Of a stretch of 13,762 nucleotides of DNA, positions 7,902-13,762 are shown in pieces (position 1 is the first letter of the stretch; each line of letters begins with the position of its first letter). The notes below the pieces were generated by a model that did no database searches, was not told where the DNA came from, and saw only the letters and a program-made list of their open reading frames with translations. The stretch is from Bacillota bacterium (GTDB lineage Bacteria > Bacillota > Clostridia > Acetivibrionales > DTU013), in assembly GCA_023433505.1 (NCBI GenBank), contig JAEZCO010000090.1:1-13762 (forward strand), read 5' to 3'. Made by a program: the position numbers and the translations under genes.

Positions 7902-9176
7902 ATGATTATTCGAGTAAAAAAGTCAGACACGGGCGGCAGTATAAGAATACCCGGGTCTAAATCCCATACGATCAGGGCTTTGTTTATCGCAAGCTTGGCG
8001 GAAGGCAAATCCCATATTTTAAATCCTCTTGTTTCCAATGATGCGCTTTCTGCTGTGGAAGCCTGCAGAGCTTTCGGTGCGGAAATCGACCTGCTGGAAG
8101 ACCGGTTTGTGGTCAAAGGCTTCCATGGAAATCCTCAAACACCCGAAGATATTATTCACGTAGGTAATTCCGGAACGACGCTGCGGTTTGCGGTGATGAC
8201 GGCAGGCTTGCTTGAAGGCTGCACCGCATTTACCGGCGATTATCAGATACGCAGGCGCCCCCTGGCTCCCCTTATTAACGCCATGAACAATCTGGGGGCG
8301 GAAGTATTTTCGACCCGCGGGAACGGCATGGCGCCAGTGGTTGTTAAAGGCCGGCTAAAGGGTGGAACCACCGATCTGGATTCCGTGACCTCCCAGTATT
8401 TATCGGCAATGCTGATCAATCTTCCGCTGCTTGAAAACAACAGCTATATACATCTTACCCGGCTCAACGAGGTCCCCTATGTTGAGATGACCCTGTGGTG
8501 GCTTGACAGGCAGGGTATCGAGTATTCCAATAACGGATTCAAATCCTTTGAGATAAAGGGAGGCCAAAGCTATAAGGCTTTTGACATGGCCATCCCGGGA
8601 GATTTTTCTTCTGCCACCTTTTTCATGGTGCTCGCTGCTGTTTCCGGTTCGGAATTTACCCTTCGGAACCTGGATATGACCGACCCCCAGGGTGACAAGC
8701 AGGTGCTGTCATACCTTGAAAGGATGGGGGCAAAATATGAAATACATAAGGATAGTGTTGTAATCAAAGGCGGCAAGCTCACCGGAATCGAAATCGATAT
8801 GAACTCAACCCCCGACGCCCTGCCTGCCATGGCTGTTGCCGGATGCTTTGCAGAAGGCGAAACCCGGCTGGTCAATGTTCCCCAGGCCAGGATGAAGGAG
8901 ACGGACAGGATCCATGTCATGTGCACCGAGCTGGCAAAAATGGGCGCCGATATCGAGGAACTGGCAGACGGCTTGATCATCAGAAAAAGCAGGTTAAAAG
9001 GCTGCCGGGTATGTGGGCATGACGATCACCGGATCGTTATGGCGCTGGCCGTTGCAGGTCTGAATGTTGAAGGTGAAACAGAAATTGATACGGCAGAGGC
9101 TGTCAATGTGACATTTCCTGAATTTCCGGAGCTCATCAGGGCATGCGGCGGGAATCTGACAATGAGTGAGCTGTAG
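7902..9176 (+). CDS. aroA: 3-phosphoshikimate 1-carboxyvinyltransferase (EPSP synthase)
   Basis: The protein has 424 residues, the family norm. It transfers the enolpyruvyl group of PEP to shikimate 3-phosphate. Visible signatures are IPGSKSHTIRAL near the N-terminus (substrate-binding K and S, with the conserved R), GNSGTTLRF (PEP loop), RRRPLAPLINAM, TSQYLSAML, PDALPAMAVAGCFAEG (catalytic D), MKETDRIHVMCTELAKMGAD and DHRIVMALAVAGL. The catalytic residues appear intact. The SHTIR variant of the usual SxxNR and the GNSGTT form (not GNAGTA) place it outside the enterobacterial class I group, and a class II type is likely. The ATG follows a GAAAGGG site with 8-9 bases of spacing. It is the first gene of the operon, 51 bp before aroC. 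Confidence 0.95.
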   Translation: MIIRVKKSDTGGSIRIPGSKSHTIRALFIASLAEGKSHILNPLVSNDALSAVEACRAFGAEIDLLEDRFVVKGFHGNPQTPEDIIHVGNSGTTLRFAVMTAGLLEGCTAFTGDYQIRRRPLAPLINAMNNLGAEVFSTRGNGMAPVVVKGRLKGGTTDLDSVTSQYLSAMLINLPLLENNSYIHLTRLNEVPYVEMTLWWLDRQGIEYSNNGFKSFEIKGGQSYKAFDMAIPGDFSSATFFMVLAAVSGSEFTLRNLDMTDPQGDKQVLSYLERMGAKYEIHKDSVVIKGGKLTGIEIDMNSTPDALPAMAVAGCFAEGETRLVNVPQARMKETDRIHVMCTELAKMGADIEELADGLIIRKSRLKGCRVCGHDDHRIVMALAVAGLNVEGETEIDTAEAVNVTFPEFPELIRACGGNLTMSEL

Positions 9177-9227
9177 CGCAGAGGTAGACATAGAGAATAA
9201 AAATGGTTGAATCGGAGGTAATTATCG

Positions 9228-10409
9228 ATGATGGGAAATACATTCGGCAGGGTCTTTCGAATCACAACCTGCGGCGAATCCTATTCAGGCGGATTCCGTA
9301 AGAATCCCCAAATCCCTGAAGAGTTGTACGGAGGCTTGCTGGTGATTGTTGACGGAGTTCCGCCGGGAATCAAAATTACAGGAGAAATGGTTCAAAGCCA
9401 GTTGGACAAAAGGCGTCCCGGATTATCGGAGCTGAGCACTCCAAGAAGGGAAACCGACAGGGTGTACCTATACTCCGGAGTGATGGAGGATGATATGACG
9501 ACGGGAGCGCCGGTAGGGATGATCATTCCCAATTCGGACATCGGAGACGTTCACATCCGCCAGCACCGTGACAACAAGAATCTTATCCGTCCGGGCCAGG
9601 CTGCTTATACCTATTACAAAAAGTACGGCCAATTTGCCGATTGGGCGGGTGCAGGGCGTGCATCCGGAAGGGAAACCGCCGCCAGAGTAGCAGGAGGAGC
9701 TGTTGCCAAAGCGGTGCTCGATACGATGGGAATCGACGTAATAGGCTTTGTCGCCGAGTCCCATGGGATAAAGGCAGGTCCCGTCTCTTATGAAACTGCC
9801 AAAGCCAATTACCGGAAAAACGAATTGAACTGTCCTGATCTGGAAAAAGCTCAGGAGATGATCGCAGACCTTATCAACGTTAAGAACAGCGGCGATTCCT
9901 GCGGCGGAGTTGTAGAGATTATTGCGTCAGGAGTTCCGGCAGGTCTTGGCGAGCCGGTATTTGACAAGCTGAATGCAACCATTGCCCACGCCCTCATGTC
10001 TATCGGCGGGGTAAAGGGAATCGAATTCGGAGCCGGTTTCCGGCATGCTTCAATGACTGGCTCGGAATCCAATGATACGCCTTATTTCGATGAGGAAAGC
10101 GGAAGAGTCAGATTCAGGACGAACAGAGCCGGAGGGATTCTCGGAGGGATTTCCAACGGCGAAGAGATCAGGGTAAGGCTGGCGGTGAAGCCGACACCCA
10201 CAATTCTAAAAGAGCAGCAGACAGTGGATGTGGAAAAACTTGAAAACACTTCCAACCTATTTGCATCCAGAAGTGATCCATCCATTTGCACAAGAGTATA
10301 TCCCGTCTGTGAAGCCATGATGCGTGCGGCTTTGCTGGATGCAATGCTGATGCACTACGGATACAGGGGCCTATCGTCTGCGGTTGATCCCAGATGGGAA
10401 AACCTGTAG
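9228..10409 (+). CDS. aroC: Divergent chorismate synthase
   Basis: The protein has 393 residues. Chorismate synthase removes phosphate from EPSP to give chorismate, using reduced FMN. Family features are GNTFGRVFRITTCGES at the N-terminus, DGVPPG, KRRPG, GRASGRET (143-150, matching the second family signature) and RSDPSICTRVYPVCEAM (348-364, matching the third). The first signature is broken: GESHG reads GESYS (Y19), and 23 residues rather than 9 separate GES from DGVPPG. The second invariant histidine (RPGHADYTY) is Q124 in RPGQAAYTY. These two histidines are the usual proton-transfer residues, so the enzyme is either a variant with altered chemistry or one of changed function; operon context favours chorismate synthesis. 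The start has GGAGGT 8 bases upstream of the first of two adjacent ATGs. It lies 16 bp before aroK. Confidence 0.88.
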   Translation: MMGNTFGRVFRITTCGESYSGGFRKNPQIPEELYGGLLVIVDGVPPGIKITGEMVQSQLDKRRPGLSELSTPRRETDRVYLYSGVMEDDMTTGAPVGMIIPNSDIGDVHIRQHRDNKNLIRPGQAAYTYYKKYGQFADWAGAGRASGRETAARVAGGAVAKAVLDTMGIDVIGFVAESHGIKAGPVSYETAKANYRKNELNCPDLEKAQEMIADLINVKNSGDSCGGVVEIIASGVPAGLGEPVFDKLNATIAHALMSIGGVKGIEFGAGFRHASMTGSESNDTPYFDEESGRVRFRTNRAGGILGGISNGEEIRVRLAVKPTPTILKEQQTVDVEKLENTSNLFASRSDPSICTRVYPVCEAMMRAALLDAMLMHYGYRGLSSAVDPRWENL

Positions 10410-10425
10410 GACTATGGAGGCCGGA

Positions 10426-10920
10426 ATGAATATTATTCTCATTGGAATGCCGGGGGCAGGCAAAAGCACAATAGGTCCAGCGTTGGCCCATCGTCTGGAC
10501 CTGGGCTTTATGGATACCGATACGCTGCTGAAGGAAAAAACGGGCAGGGAATTGAAGGATATCGTCGCCGAAGACGGCTATCAGGTATTCCTTAAGCTTC
10601 AGGAAGAGCTGATTGCTTCCCTGGAGCCTGATGGCATGATCATTGCAACCGGTGGCAGTGTGGTGTGCAGCGAGCCTGCAATGCGGCATATGAAGAAAGA
10701 CGGCAAGGTAATCTACCTTAAACAAAGCCTGGAAGACATCGAGGGACGCCTCTCGCCGGACAGAAGGCTTGCCAGGTCCCAGGACAGAAGCCTTGCCCAG
10801 ATTTATAACGAACGGTGCCCCCTGTACGAAAAATATGCGGATATGCAGGTGGAATGTACCGGCAAAACCGTTGACGCAATTGTGGCAGAGATCCTGAGTA
10901 ATTTGGAGGGAAAAAAATAA
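10426..10920 (+). CDS. aroK: Shikimate kinase (variant type)
   Basis: The protein has 164 residues, typical of the family. It phosphorylates shikimate at the 3-hydroxyl with ATP. Walker A is GMPGAGKST (7-15), DTD (30-32) binds Mg and shikimate, TGGS is at 75-78, and R130 in NERCPLYEKYAD matches the conserved shikimate-contacting arginine. Two usual features are altered: FRxxE reads FLKLQ (55-59), losing the shikimate-binding arginine, and the GGG loop reads GGS. The rest of the fold fits, and the gene is third in an aro operon. The frame is open from 10384, but the ATG at 10426 has GGAGG 5 bases upstream and begins directly at the Walker strand, so it is preferred. It is followed at once by a terminator. 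Confidence 0.88.
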   Translation: MNIILIGMPGAGKSTIGPALAHRLDLGFMDTDTLLKEKTGRELKDIVAEDGYQVFLKLQEELIASLEPDGMIIATGGSVVCSEPAMRHMKKDGKVIYLKQSLEDIEGRLSPDRRLARSQDRSLAQIYNERCPLYEKYADMQVECTGKTVDAIVAEILSNLEGKK

Positions 10921-10949
10921 GAACCGCATTTGTCGGTTCTCATTTTTTT
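10920..10949. terminator. Bidirectional terminator between aroK and the HU gene
   Basis: AGAACCG (10920-10926) pairs with CGGTTCT (10934-10940) around a 7-base loop. It is followed by a run of seven T (10943-10949) on the plus strand and by a run of T on the minus strand (complement of the A-run at the end of aroK). It can end both convergent transcripts. The aroK stop codon is just inside the left edge. Confidence 0.85.
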
Positions 10950-10954
10950 CTTCA

Positions 10955-11230
10955 TTATTTGTTTACTTTATCTTTTAAAACTTTGCCGGCTTTGAACACA
11001 GGTGCTTTGGATGCTGGTATTGTAATTTCCTTCTTAGTCTGTGGGTTTCTTCCTTTTCTGGCAGCTCTTTTTCTAACTTCAAAAGTTCCGAAGCCAACGA
11101 GAACTACCTTATCTCCACTCTTGAGGGATTCTTCAACAGAAGCTATCACCGCATTGAGAGCAGCTTCGCTGTTCTTCTTGTTCAGACCGGATTTGGCAGC
11201 GATTGAATTGATCAAATCAGTTTTATTCAT
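10955..11230 (-). CDS. hup: HU family DNA-binding protein
   Basis: The protein has 91 residues, the standard HU length. The sequence begins MNKTDLINSIAAKSGL, carries the GFGTFEVRKRAARKGRNPQT arm with the conserved RNPQT, and ends in FKAGKVLKDKVN. HU binds and bends DNA without sequence specificity and compacts the nucleoid, acting as a homodimer here. The ATG has AGGAGG 8 bases upstream. It has a near-consensus promoter and shares its terminator with aroK. Confidence 0.97.
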   Translation of the reverse strand: MNKTDLINSIAAKSGLNKKNSEAALNAVIASVEESLKSGDKVVLVGFGTFEVRKRAARKGRNPQTKKEITIPASKAPVFKAGKVLKDKVNK

Positions 11231-11263
11231 TTACACAACCTCCTATATTTGGAATTCGACAAT

Positions 11264-11294
11264 ATTTTATAATGAAAGTCGCTTGAAGTCAAGC
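11264..11294 (-). promoter_or_regulatory. HU promoter overlapped by a palindrome
   Basis: On the minus strand, TTGACT (complement of 11287-11292) and TAAAAT (complement of 11264-11269) are 17 bp apart. The -35 lies inside a perfect inverted repeat, GCTTGA-AG-TCAAGC (11281-11294). This could be an operator, but may be chance. The distance to the HU start is about 34 bp. Confidence 0.6.
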
Positions 11295-11306
11295 ATTTCG
11301 CAATAA

Positions 11307-11455
11307 ATTAGGCATCCGGAACTACATTTTCGTGGCAAATGTAGTTATATCCAGGTAAAAATCACCATCTACGACTTTGCGACAAAAGATTTGTACGGCG
11401 CGGTTTTATTCGACACCGCCGGAGCATCGCTACAAATCCATTAAATTTCACGGTT
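11307..11455. other. Structured spacer with two hairpins
   Basis: AACTACATTT (11320-11329) and AAATGTAGTT (11337-11346) form a perfect 10-bp stem with a 7-base loop. Downstream, GATTTGTA (11388-11395) pairs with TACAAATC (11431-11438), and CGGCG (11396-11400) with CGCCG (11417-11421) inside it. Neither stem has a flanking T-run, so they do not look like simple terminators. No gene is visible. It may be an intergenic repeat or a small RNA; the sequence alone cannot decide. Confidence 0.4.
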
Positions 11456-11854
11456 TTATGGGATAATCTTAATTTCTATATGGCTCATAATTGTCTTAAG
11501 CTCATGCAAAAAATTATTTTCCTTATGATCGTTTTTCTGGGAATCCCCAAGAATAATACAGTCGATCTTATTCTCCCTGGCATAGTCGGCAATTGTTTCC
11601 ACGATCTCATCCGATTTCAAAACCGAGAGGTTGGCCCCTACGGATTTGGATATACCAAACAGGTACTCCAGGGCTTCTCCCTCCTGAAAATTATCCAATA
11701 TATTCCAATTATCCTTGATTACATGAATGACCCACAGGTTGCCTTTATGCTCATCCCTGAGTTCGGCAGCCTTTTTTATCAATCTTTCGCAGGTCTTTTG
11801 CTGGGTAACGCAAACCAAAATATTCTTTATATCAGCTAAAGCAGCTTTTTTCAT
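11456..11854 (-). CDS. Universal stress protein-like domain protein
   Basis: The protein has 132 residues. It starts with ILVCVTQQKTCERLIKKAAELRDEHKGNLWVIHVIKD, the first strand-helix-strand of the Usp fold, and has the DYARENKIDCIILGDSQKN segment near the end. It resembles single-domain Usp proteins and the Usp module of KdpD sensors. The canonical GxxGx9G(S/T) ATP-binding pattern is not evident: after ILGDS comes QKNDHKENN, so it may not bind ATP. It is cytosolic, and the role is unknown. The start at 11854 has a GAGG site about 10 bases upstream. It stands alone, divergent from the fumarase operon. Confidence 0.75.
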   Translation of the reverse strand: MKKAALADIKNILVCVTQQKTCERLIKKAAELRDEHKGNLWVIHVIKDNWNILDNFQEGEALEYLFGISKSVGANLSVLKSDEIVETIADYARENKIDCIILGDSQKNDHKENNFLHELKTIMSHIEIKIIP

Positions 11855-11980
11855 TTGTCACTGGCCTCTATCCTATAATAATGGGTATAACCTTCTGTCA
11901 TGCCGTCTTATTTTTTTAAGAAGCTCTCTTTCACTTCTCACTTCATTATACCAGACCAATTAAATAAAGTCTTATCATAA

Positions 11981-12038
11981 AAAGTAAATTTTTTGTGACA
12001 TTAACCCGCTTCAGGCGGAAAGGGGCAAAGTAAATTTT
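11981..12038 (+). repeat. Direct repeat pair upstream of the fumarase promoter
   Basis: AAAGTAAATTTT occurs at 11981-11992 and again at 12027-12038, 46 bp apart. The second copy ends one base before the -35. Between them is a small GC-rich hairpin, CCGC-TTCAG-GCGG. The pair may be regulator sites for the fumarase operon; low AT-rich complexity makes chance possible. Confidence 0.35.
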
Positions 12039-12039
12039 C

Positions 12040-12068
12040 TTGATTTTTAGAAATCCTTAGGCTAATAT
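12040..12068 (+). promoter_or_regulatory. Promoter of the fumarase operon
   Basis: TTGATT (12040-12045) and TAATAT (12063-12068) are separated by 17 bp. The start codon is about 31 bp downstream of the -10. Confidence 0.5.
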
Positions 12069-12099
12069 TGAATCAAGAATACAGGAATGGATGGAGCTT

Positions 12100-12942
12100 A
12101 TGAGGGAAATAGAAGCGGATGCGGTGACCAGGGCAGTTGAGAAGCTTTGCACCGATGCCAATTATTATCTGAATGAAGACATCCTGCAGGCGTTGCAAGA
12201 CGGTATCGGACAGGAAGAATCGGACACCGGCAAAAATGTGTTATCCCAGTTGGTGGAAAATTCCTCCATTGCCAGGGGAAAACAAATTGCAATCTGCCAG
12301 GACACTGGGATGGCTGTTGTTTTTGTGGAGCTTGGACAGGATGTGCACGTTTCCGGGGGAAATCTCACCGAAGCGATTAATGAAGGCGTCAGGCGGGGCT
12401 ATAAAAACGGATATCTTAGGAAATCCGTGGTAAACGACCCCGTTGAGAGAATAAATACCGGAGACAATACGCCTGCGGTGATACACTACGATCTAGCAGA
12501 CGGGGAAAACATACGGATATCCATAGCCCCTAAGGGGTTTGGCAGCGAAAACATGAGCGGTGTAAAGATGCTGAAGCCTTCCGACGGGCTGGAAGGCATC
12601 AAAGGATACATCCTTGAGGTGGTTGACAGGGCCGGACCCAATCCATGTCCGCCTATTGTGGTGGGTGTGGGTATCGGGGGGACAATGGAGAAGGCGGCAC
12701 TGCTTGCCAAAAAAGCACTCCTCAGGCCGATCAATGAAAGCAGCAAAACAGAATATCTATGCAAACTGGAAAGTGAAATGCTTAAGGCCATCAACCGTAT
12801 GGGCATAGGGCCTGCGGGCCTTGGCGGCAGAATTACGGCACTGGGCGTAAATATTGAGGCATACCCGACGCATATCGCAGGTTTGCCGGTGGCTGTCAAC
12901 ATAAGCTGTCATGCCACCAGACATGCGGAGGTGGTTTTATGA
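12100..12942 (+). CDS. fumA: Class I fumarate hydratase, alpha subunit
   Basis: The protein has 280 residues. With the beta subunit it forms the iron-sulfur fumarase that interconverts fumarate and malate. Three cysteines sit where class I enzymes hold their [4Fe-4S] cluster: ICQDTG (C66), NPCPP (C183) and ISCHATRH (C270). Other conserved segments are APKGFGSENMS, GVGIGGTMEKAALLAKKALLR and MGIGPAGLGGRITALGV. An ATG at 12091 would add three residues; MREIEADA matches the usual start of the family and is preferred, though both ATGs have only short-spaced sites (GGAG at 12093, AGGA at 12083). The gene overlaps the beta gene by 4 bp (ATGA), implying coupled translation. The symbol follows the split-enzyme convention, and the tartrate dehydratase alternative (ttdA) cannot be fully excluded. 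Confidence 0.92.
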   Translation: MREIEADAVTRAVEKLCTDANYYLNEDILQALQDGIGQEESDTGKNVLSQLVENSSIARGKQIAICQDTGMAVVFVELGQDVHVSGGNLTEAINEGVRRGYKNGYLRKSVVNDPVERINTGDNTPAVIHYDLADGENIRISIAPKGFGSENMSGVKMLKPSDGLEGIKGYILEVVDRAGPNPCPPIVVGVGIGGTMEKAALLAKKALLRPINESSKTEYLCKLESEMLKAINRMGIGPAGLGGRITALGVNIEAYPTHIAGLPVAVNISCHATRHAEVVL

Positions 12943-13502
12943 CGAAGTATTTGTGTACGCCTCTGGATAAAGCGGCCGCGGCGCAGCTTAAAGCAGGGGA
13001 TATGGTGAGCATCAGCGGGACAGTCTATGCCGCCAGGGATGCTGCTCACAAGAGAATGTGCAATATGCTGGCCGAGGGCAAGGAGCTTCCCTTTGATGTA
13101 AAGGATCAGATCATTTATTATGTGGGACCTTGCCCTGCAAGGCCGGGAGAGGTCATCGGCTCAGCAGGTCCGACCACCAGCGGAAGAATGGACGCCTATG
13201 CGCCGCGGCTTATTGAGCAGGGGCTTACGGGTATGATTGGCAAGGGACTGAGGAATGATGAGGTGATCAATGCCATCAAGAAGCATGGGGCTGTGTATTT
13301 CGGCGCTACAGGGGGAGCCGGGGCCCATATCGCCAGGTCAATCATTGCTGAGGAAATCGTCGCATTCCCCGAGTTGGGGCCTGAAGCGCTCAGAAAACTG
13401 ACGGTAAGGGACTTTATCGTCACAGTGATTATAGACTCCCACGGCGGCAATCTTTATGTGTCGGGGCGTGAGAAATACAGGGAAGACGGGTGTGGCTCTT
13501 AG
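12939..13502 (+). CDS. fumB: Class I fumarate hydratase, beta subunit
   Basis: The protein has 187 residues, the usual size for the separate C-terminal half of the enzyme. Characteristic motifs are SGTVYAARDAAHKRM (substrate and proton-transfer region), YYVGPCPARPGEVIGSAGPTTSGRMD and GLTGMIGKG. YFGATGGAGAHIARSI follows. In single-chain FumA/FumB enzymes this is the C-terminal domain; here it is a separate gene translated from an ATG that overlaps the alpha stop codon, with GGAGGTGG upstream. In an anaerobe it probably serves the reductive branch toward fumarate or malate interconversion. Confidence 0.93.
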   Translation: MTKYLCTPLDKAAAAQLKAGDMVSISGTVYAARDAAHKRMCNMLAEGKELPFDVKDQIIYYVGPCPARPGEVIGSAGPTTSGRMDAYAPRLIEQGLTGMIGKGLRNDEVINAIKKHGAVYFGATGGAGAHIARSIIAEEIVAFPELGPEALRKLTVRDFIVTVIIDSHGGNLYVSGREKYREDGCGS

Positions 13503-13758
13503 CCAATGAAACGGGCGCAGCAAGTGATTTTAAAGTTTTAATATGAAAATTCGGGGTATATTTTAAGGGAATTCTAGTGTATAATAAGTAAATTGGTATT
13601 ATGCATGTATTTAATAAATTAAAATAAAGTATTTGAGGAGCATTCCTGTAATGAGGTTTTATGATCTTTGAAAAAAGAAGACCAGTCCAGTAGAATTAAG
13701 ATGTGGTTGTTAACCGACAAGAAAACGCCACAAATAAAAACTACGGGAGGTCTTCAAT
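13503..13758 (+). other. Leader region of the next gene, with possible SD-masking hairpin
   Basis: This 256-bp stretch holds no clear gene and no clear terminator for the fumarase operon. A perfect TATAAT lies at 13580-13585 with a poor -35, so a leader of about 170 bases is possible. GAAGACC (13677-13683) pairs with GGTCTTC (13749-13755), which includes part of the GGGAGG site; TGTGG (13702-13706) pairs with CCACA (13728-13732) inside. A six-codon reading frame (MRFYDL, 13651-13671) follows a GAGGAG site. No known riboswitch class was recognised. Confidence 0.4.
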
Positions 13759-13762
13759 ATGA
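13759..13762 (+). CDS. Start of a gene cut by the window edge
   Basis: An ATG at 13759 follows GGGAGG (13745-13750) with a spacing of about 8 bases, a textbook start. Only the first codon is inside the window, so the product cannot be named. A frame opening with TTG at 13668 also stays open to the edge and is an alternative, weaker start. Confidence 0.5.

Noticed and set aside
10168..10929. A 253-codon minus-strand frame over aroC and aroK
   Set aside because: It is antisense to two well-supported genes, has no start site signal and no family resemblance.
13706..13720. TTGTTAACCGACAA as a Rex redox-repressor site
   Set aside because: Only one half matches the TTGTTAA-N4-TTAACAA pattern, so the site is not convincing.
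13668..13762. A TTG-started frame open to the right edge
   Set aside because: Thirty-one open codons are not significant, the start has a poorly spaced site, and the ATG at 13759 has a far better one. Kept only as an alternative.

Overview
The window looks like chromosome from an anaerobic, low-to-moderate GC Firmicute, most likely a clostridium. The reasons are strong GGAGG ribosome-binding sites, a two-subunit oxygen-labile iron-sulfur fumarase, a DUF1189 membrane protein, an HU protein with a Firmicute-like promoter, and sigma-A style promoters throughout. No mobile-element gene, CRISPR array, rRNA or tRNA was seen. Most of the content is housekeeping or small metabolic units.

Layout. Bases 1-91 hold one copy of an intergenic repeat; a second copy lies at about 7721-7822 in the opposite orientation. 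Next comes a minus-strand FAD oxidoreductase fused to a C-terminal Rieske domain (104-1633). A minus-strand AraC-type regulator (1746-2630) is divergent from a family 31 glycoside hydrolase (2795-5272). Their shared spacer carries two direct repeats exactly 21 bp apart, just upstream of a perfect TATAAT, which fits activation of the hydrolase gene by the regulator. A 180-bp spacer with nested inverted repeats separates the hydrolase from a convergent DUF1189 membrane protein gene (5453-6247). That gene is divergent from a THUMP-type rRNA methyltransferase gene (6435-7610).

The centre is a shikimate-pathway operon, aroA-aroC-aroK (7902-10920), with a promoter at 7830-7857 and a terminator at 10920-10949. 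The encoded enzymes would turn shikimate into chorismate: kinase (AroK), EPSP synthase (AroA), chorismate synthase (AroC). AroC is markedly divergent. The GESHG motif reads GESYS, about 14 extra residues follow it, and the second invariant histidine (RPGH) is glutamine. AroK also lacks the usual FRxxE shikimate-binding arginine. This co-varying cassette is the most interesting thing in the window.

The terminator is shared with a convergent HU gene (10955-11230). A structured 150-bp spacer follows, then a minus-strand universal-stress-like protein (11456-11854). A fumarase operon (alpha 12100-12942, beta 12939-13502, overlapping by 4 bp) has its own promoter. The last 256 bp form a leader region that ends in a strong ribosome-binding site and an ATG at 13759, so a further gene begins at the right edge. 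A 7-bp inverted repeat there could mask that ribosome-binding site.
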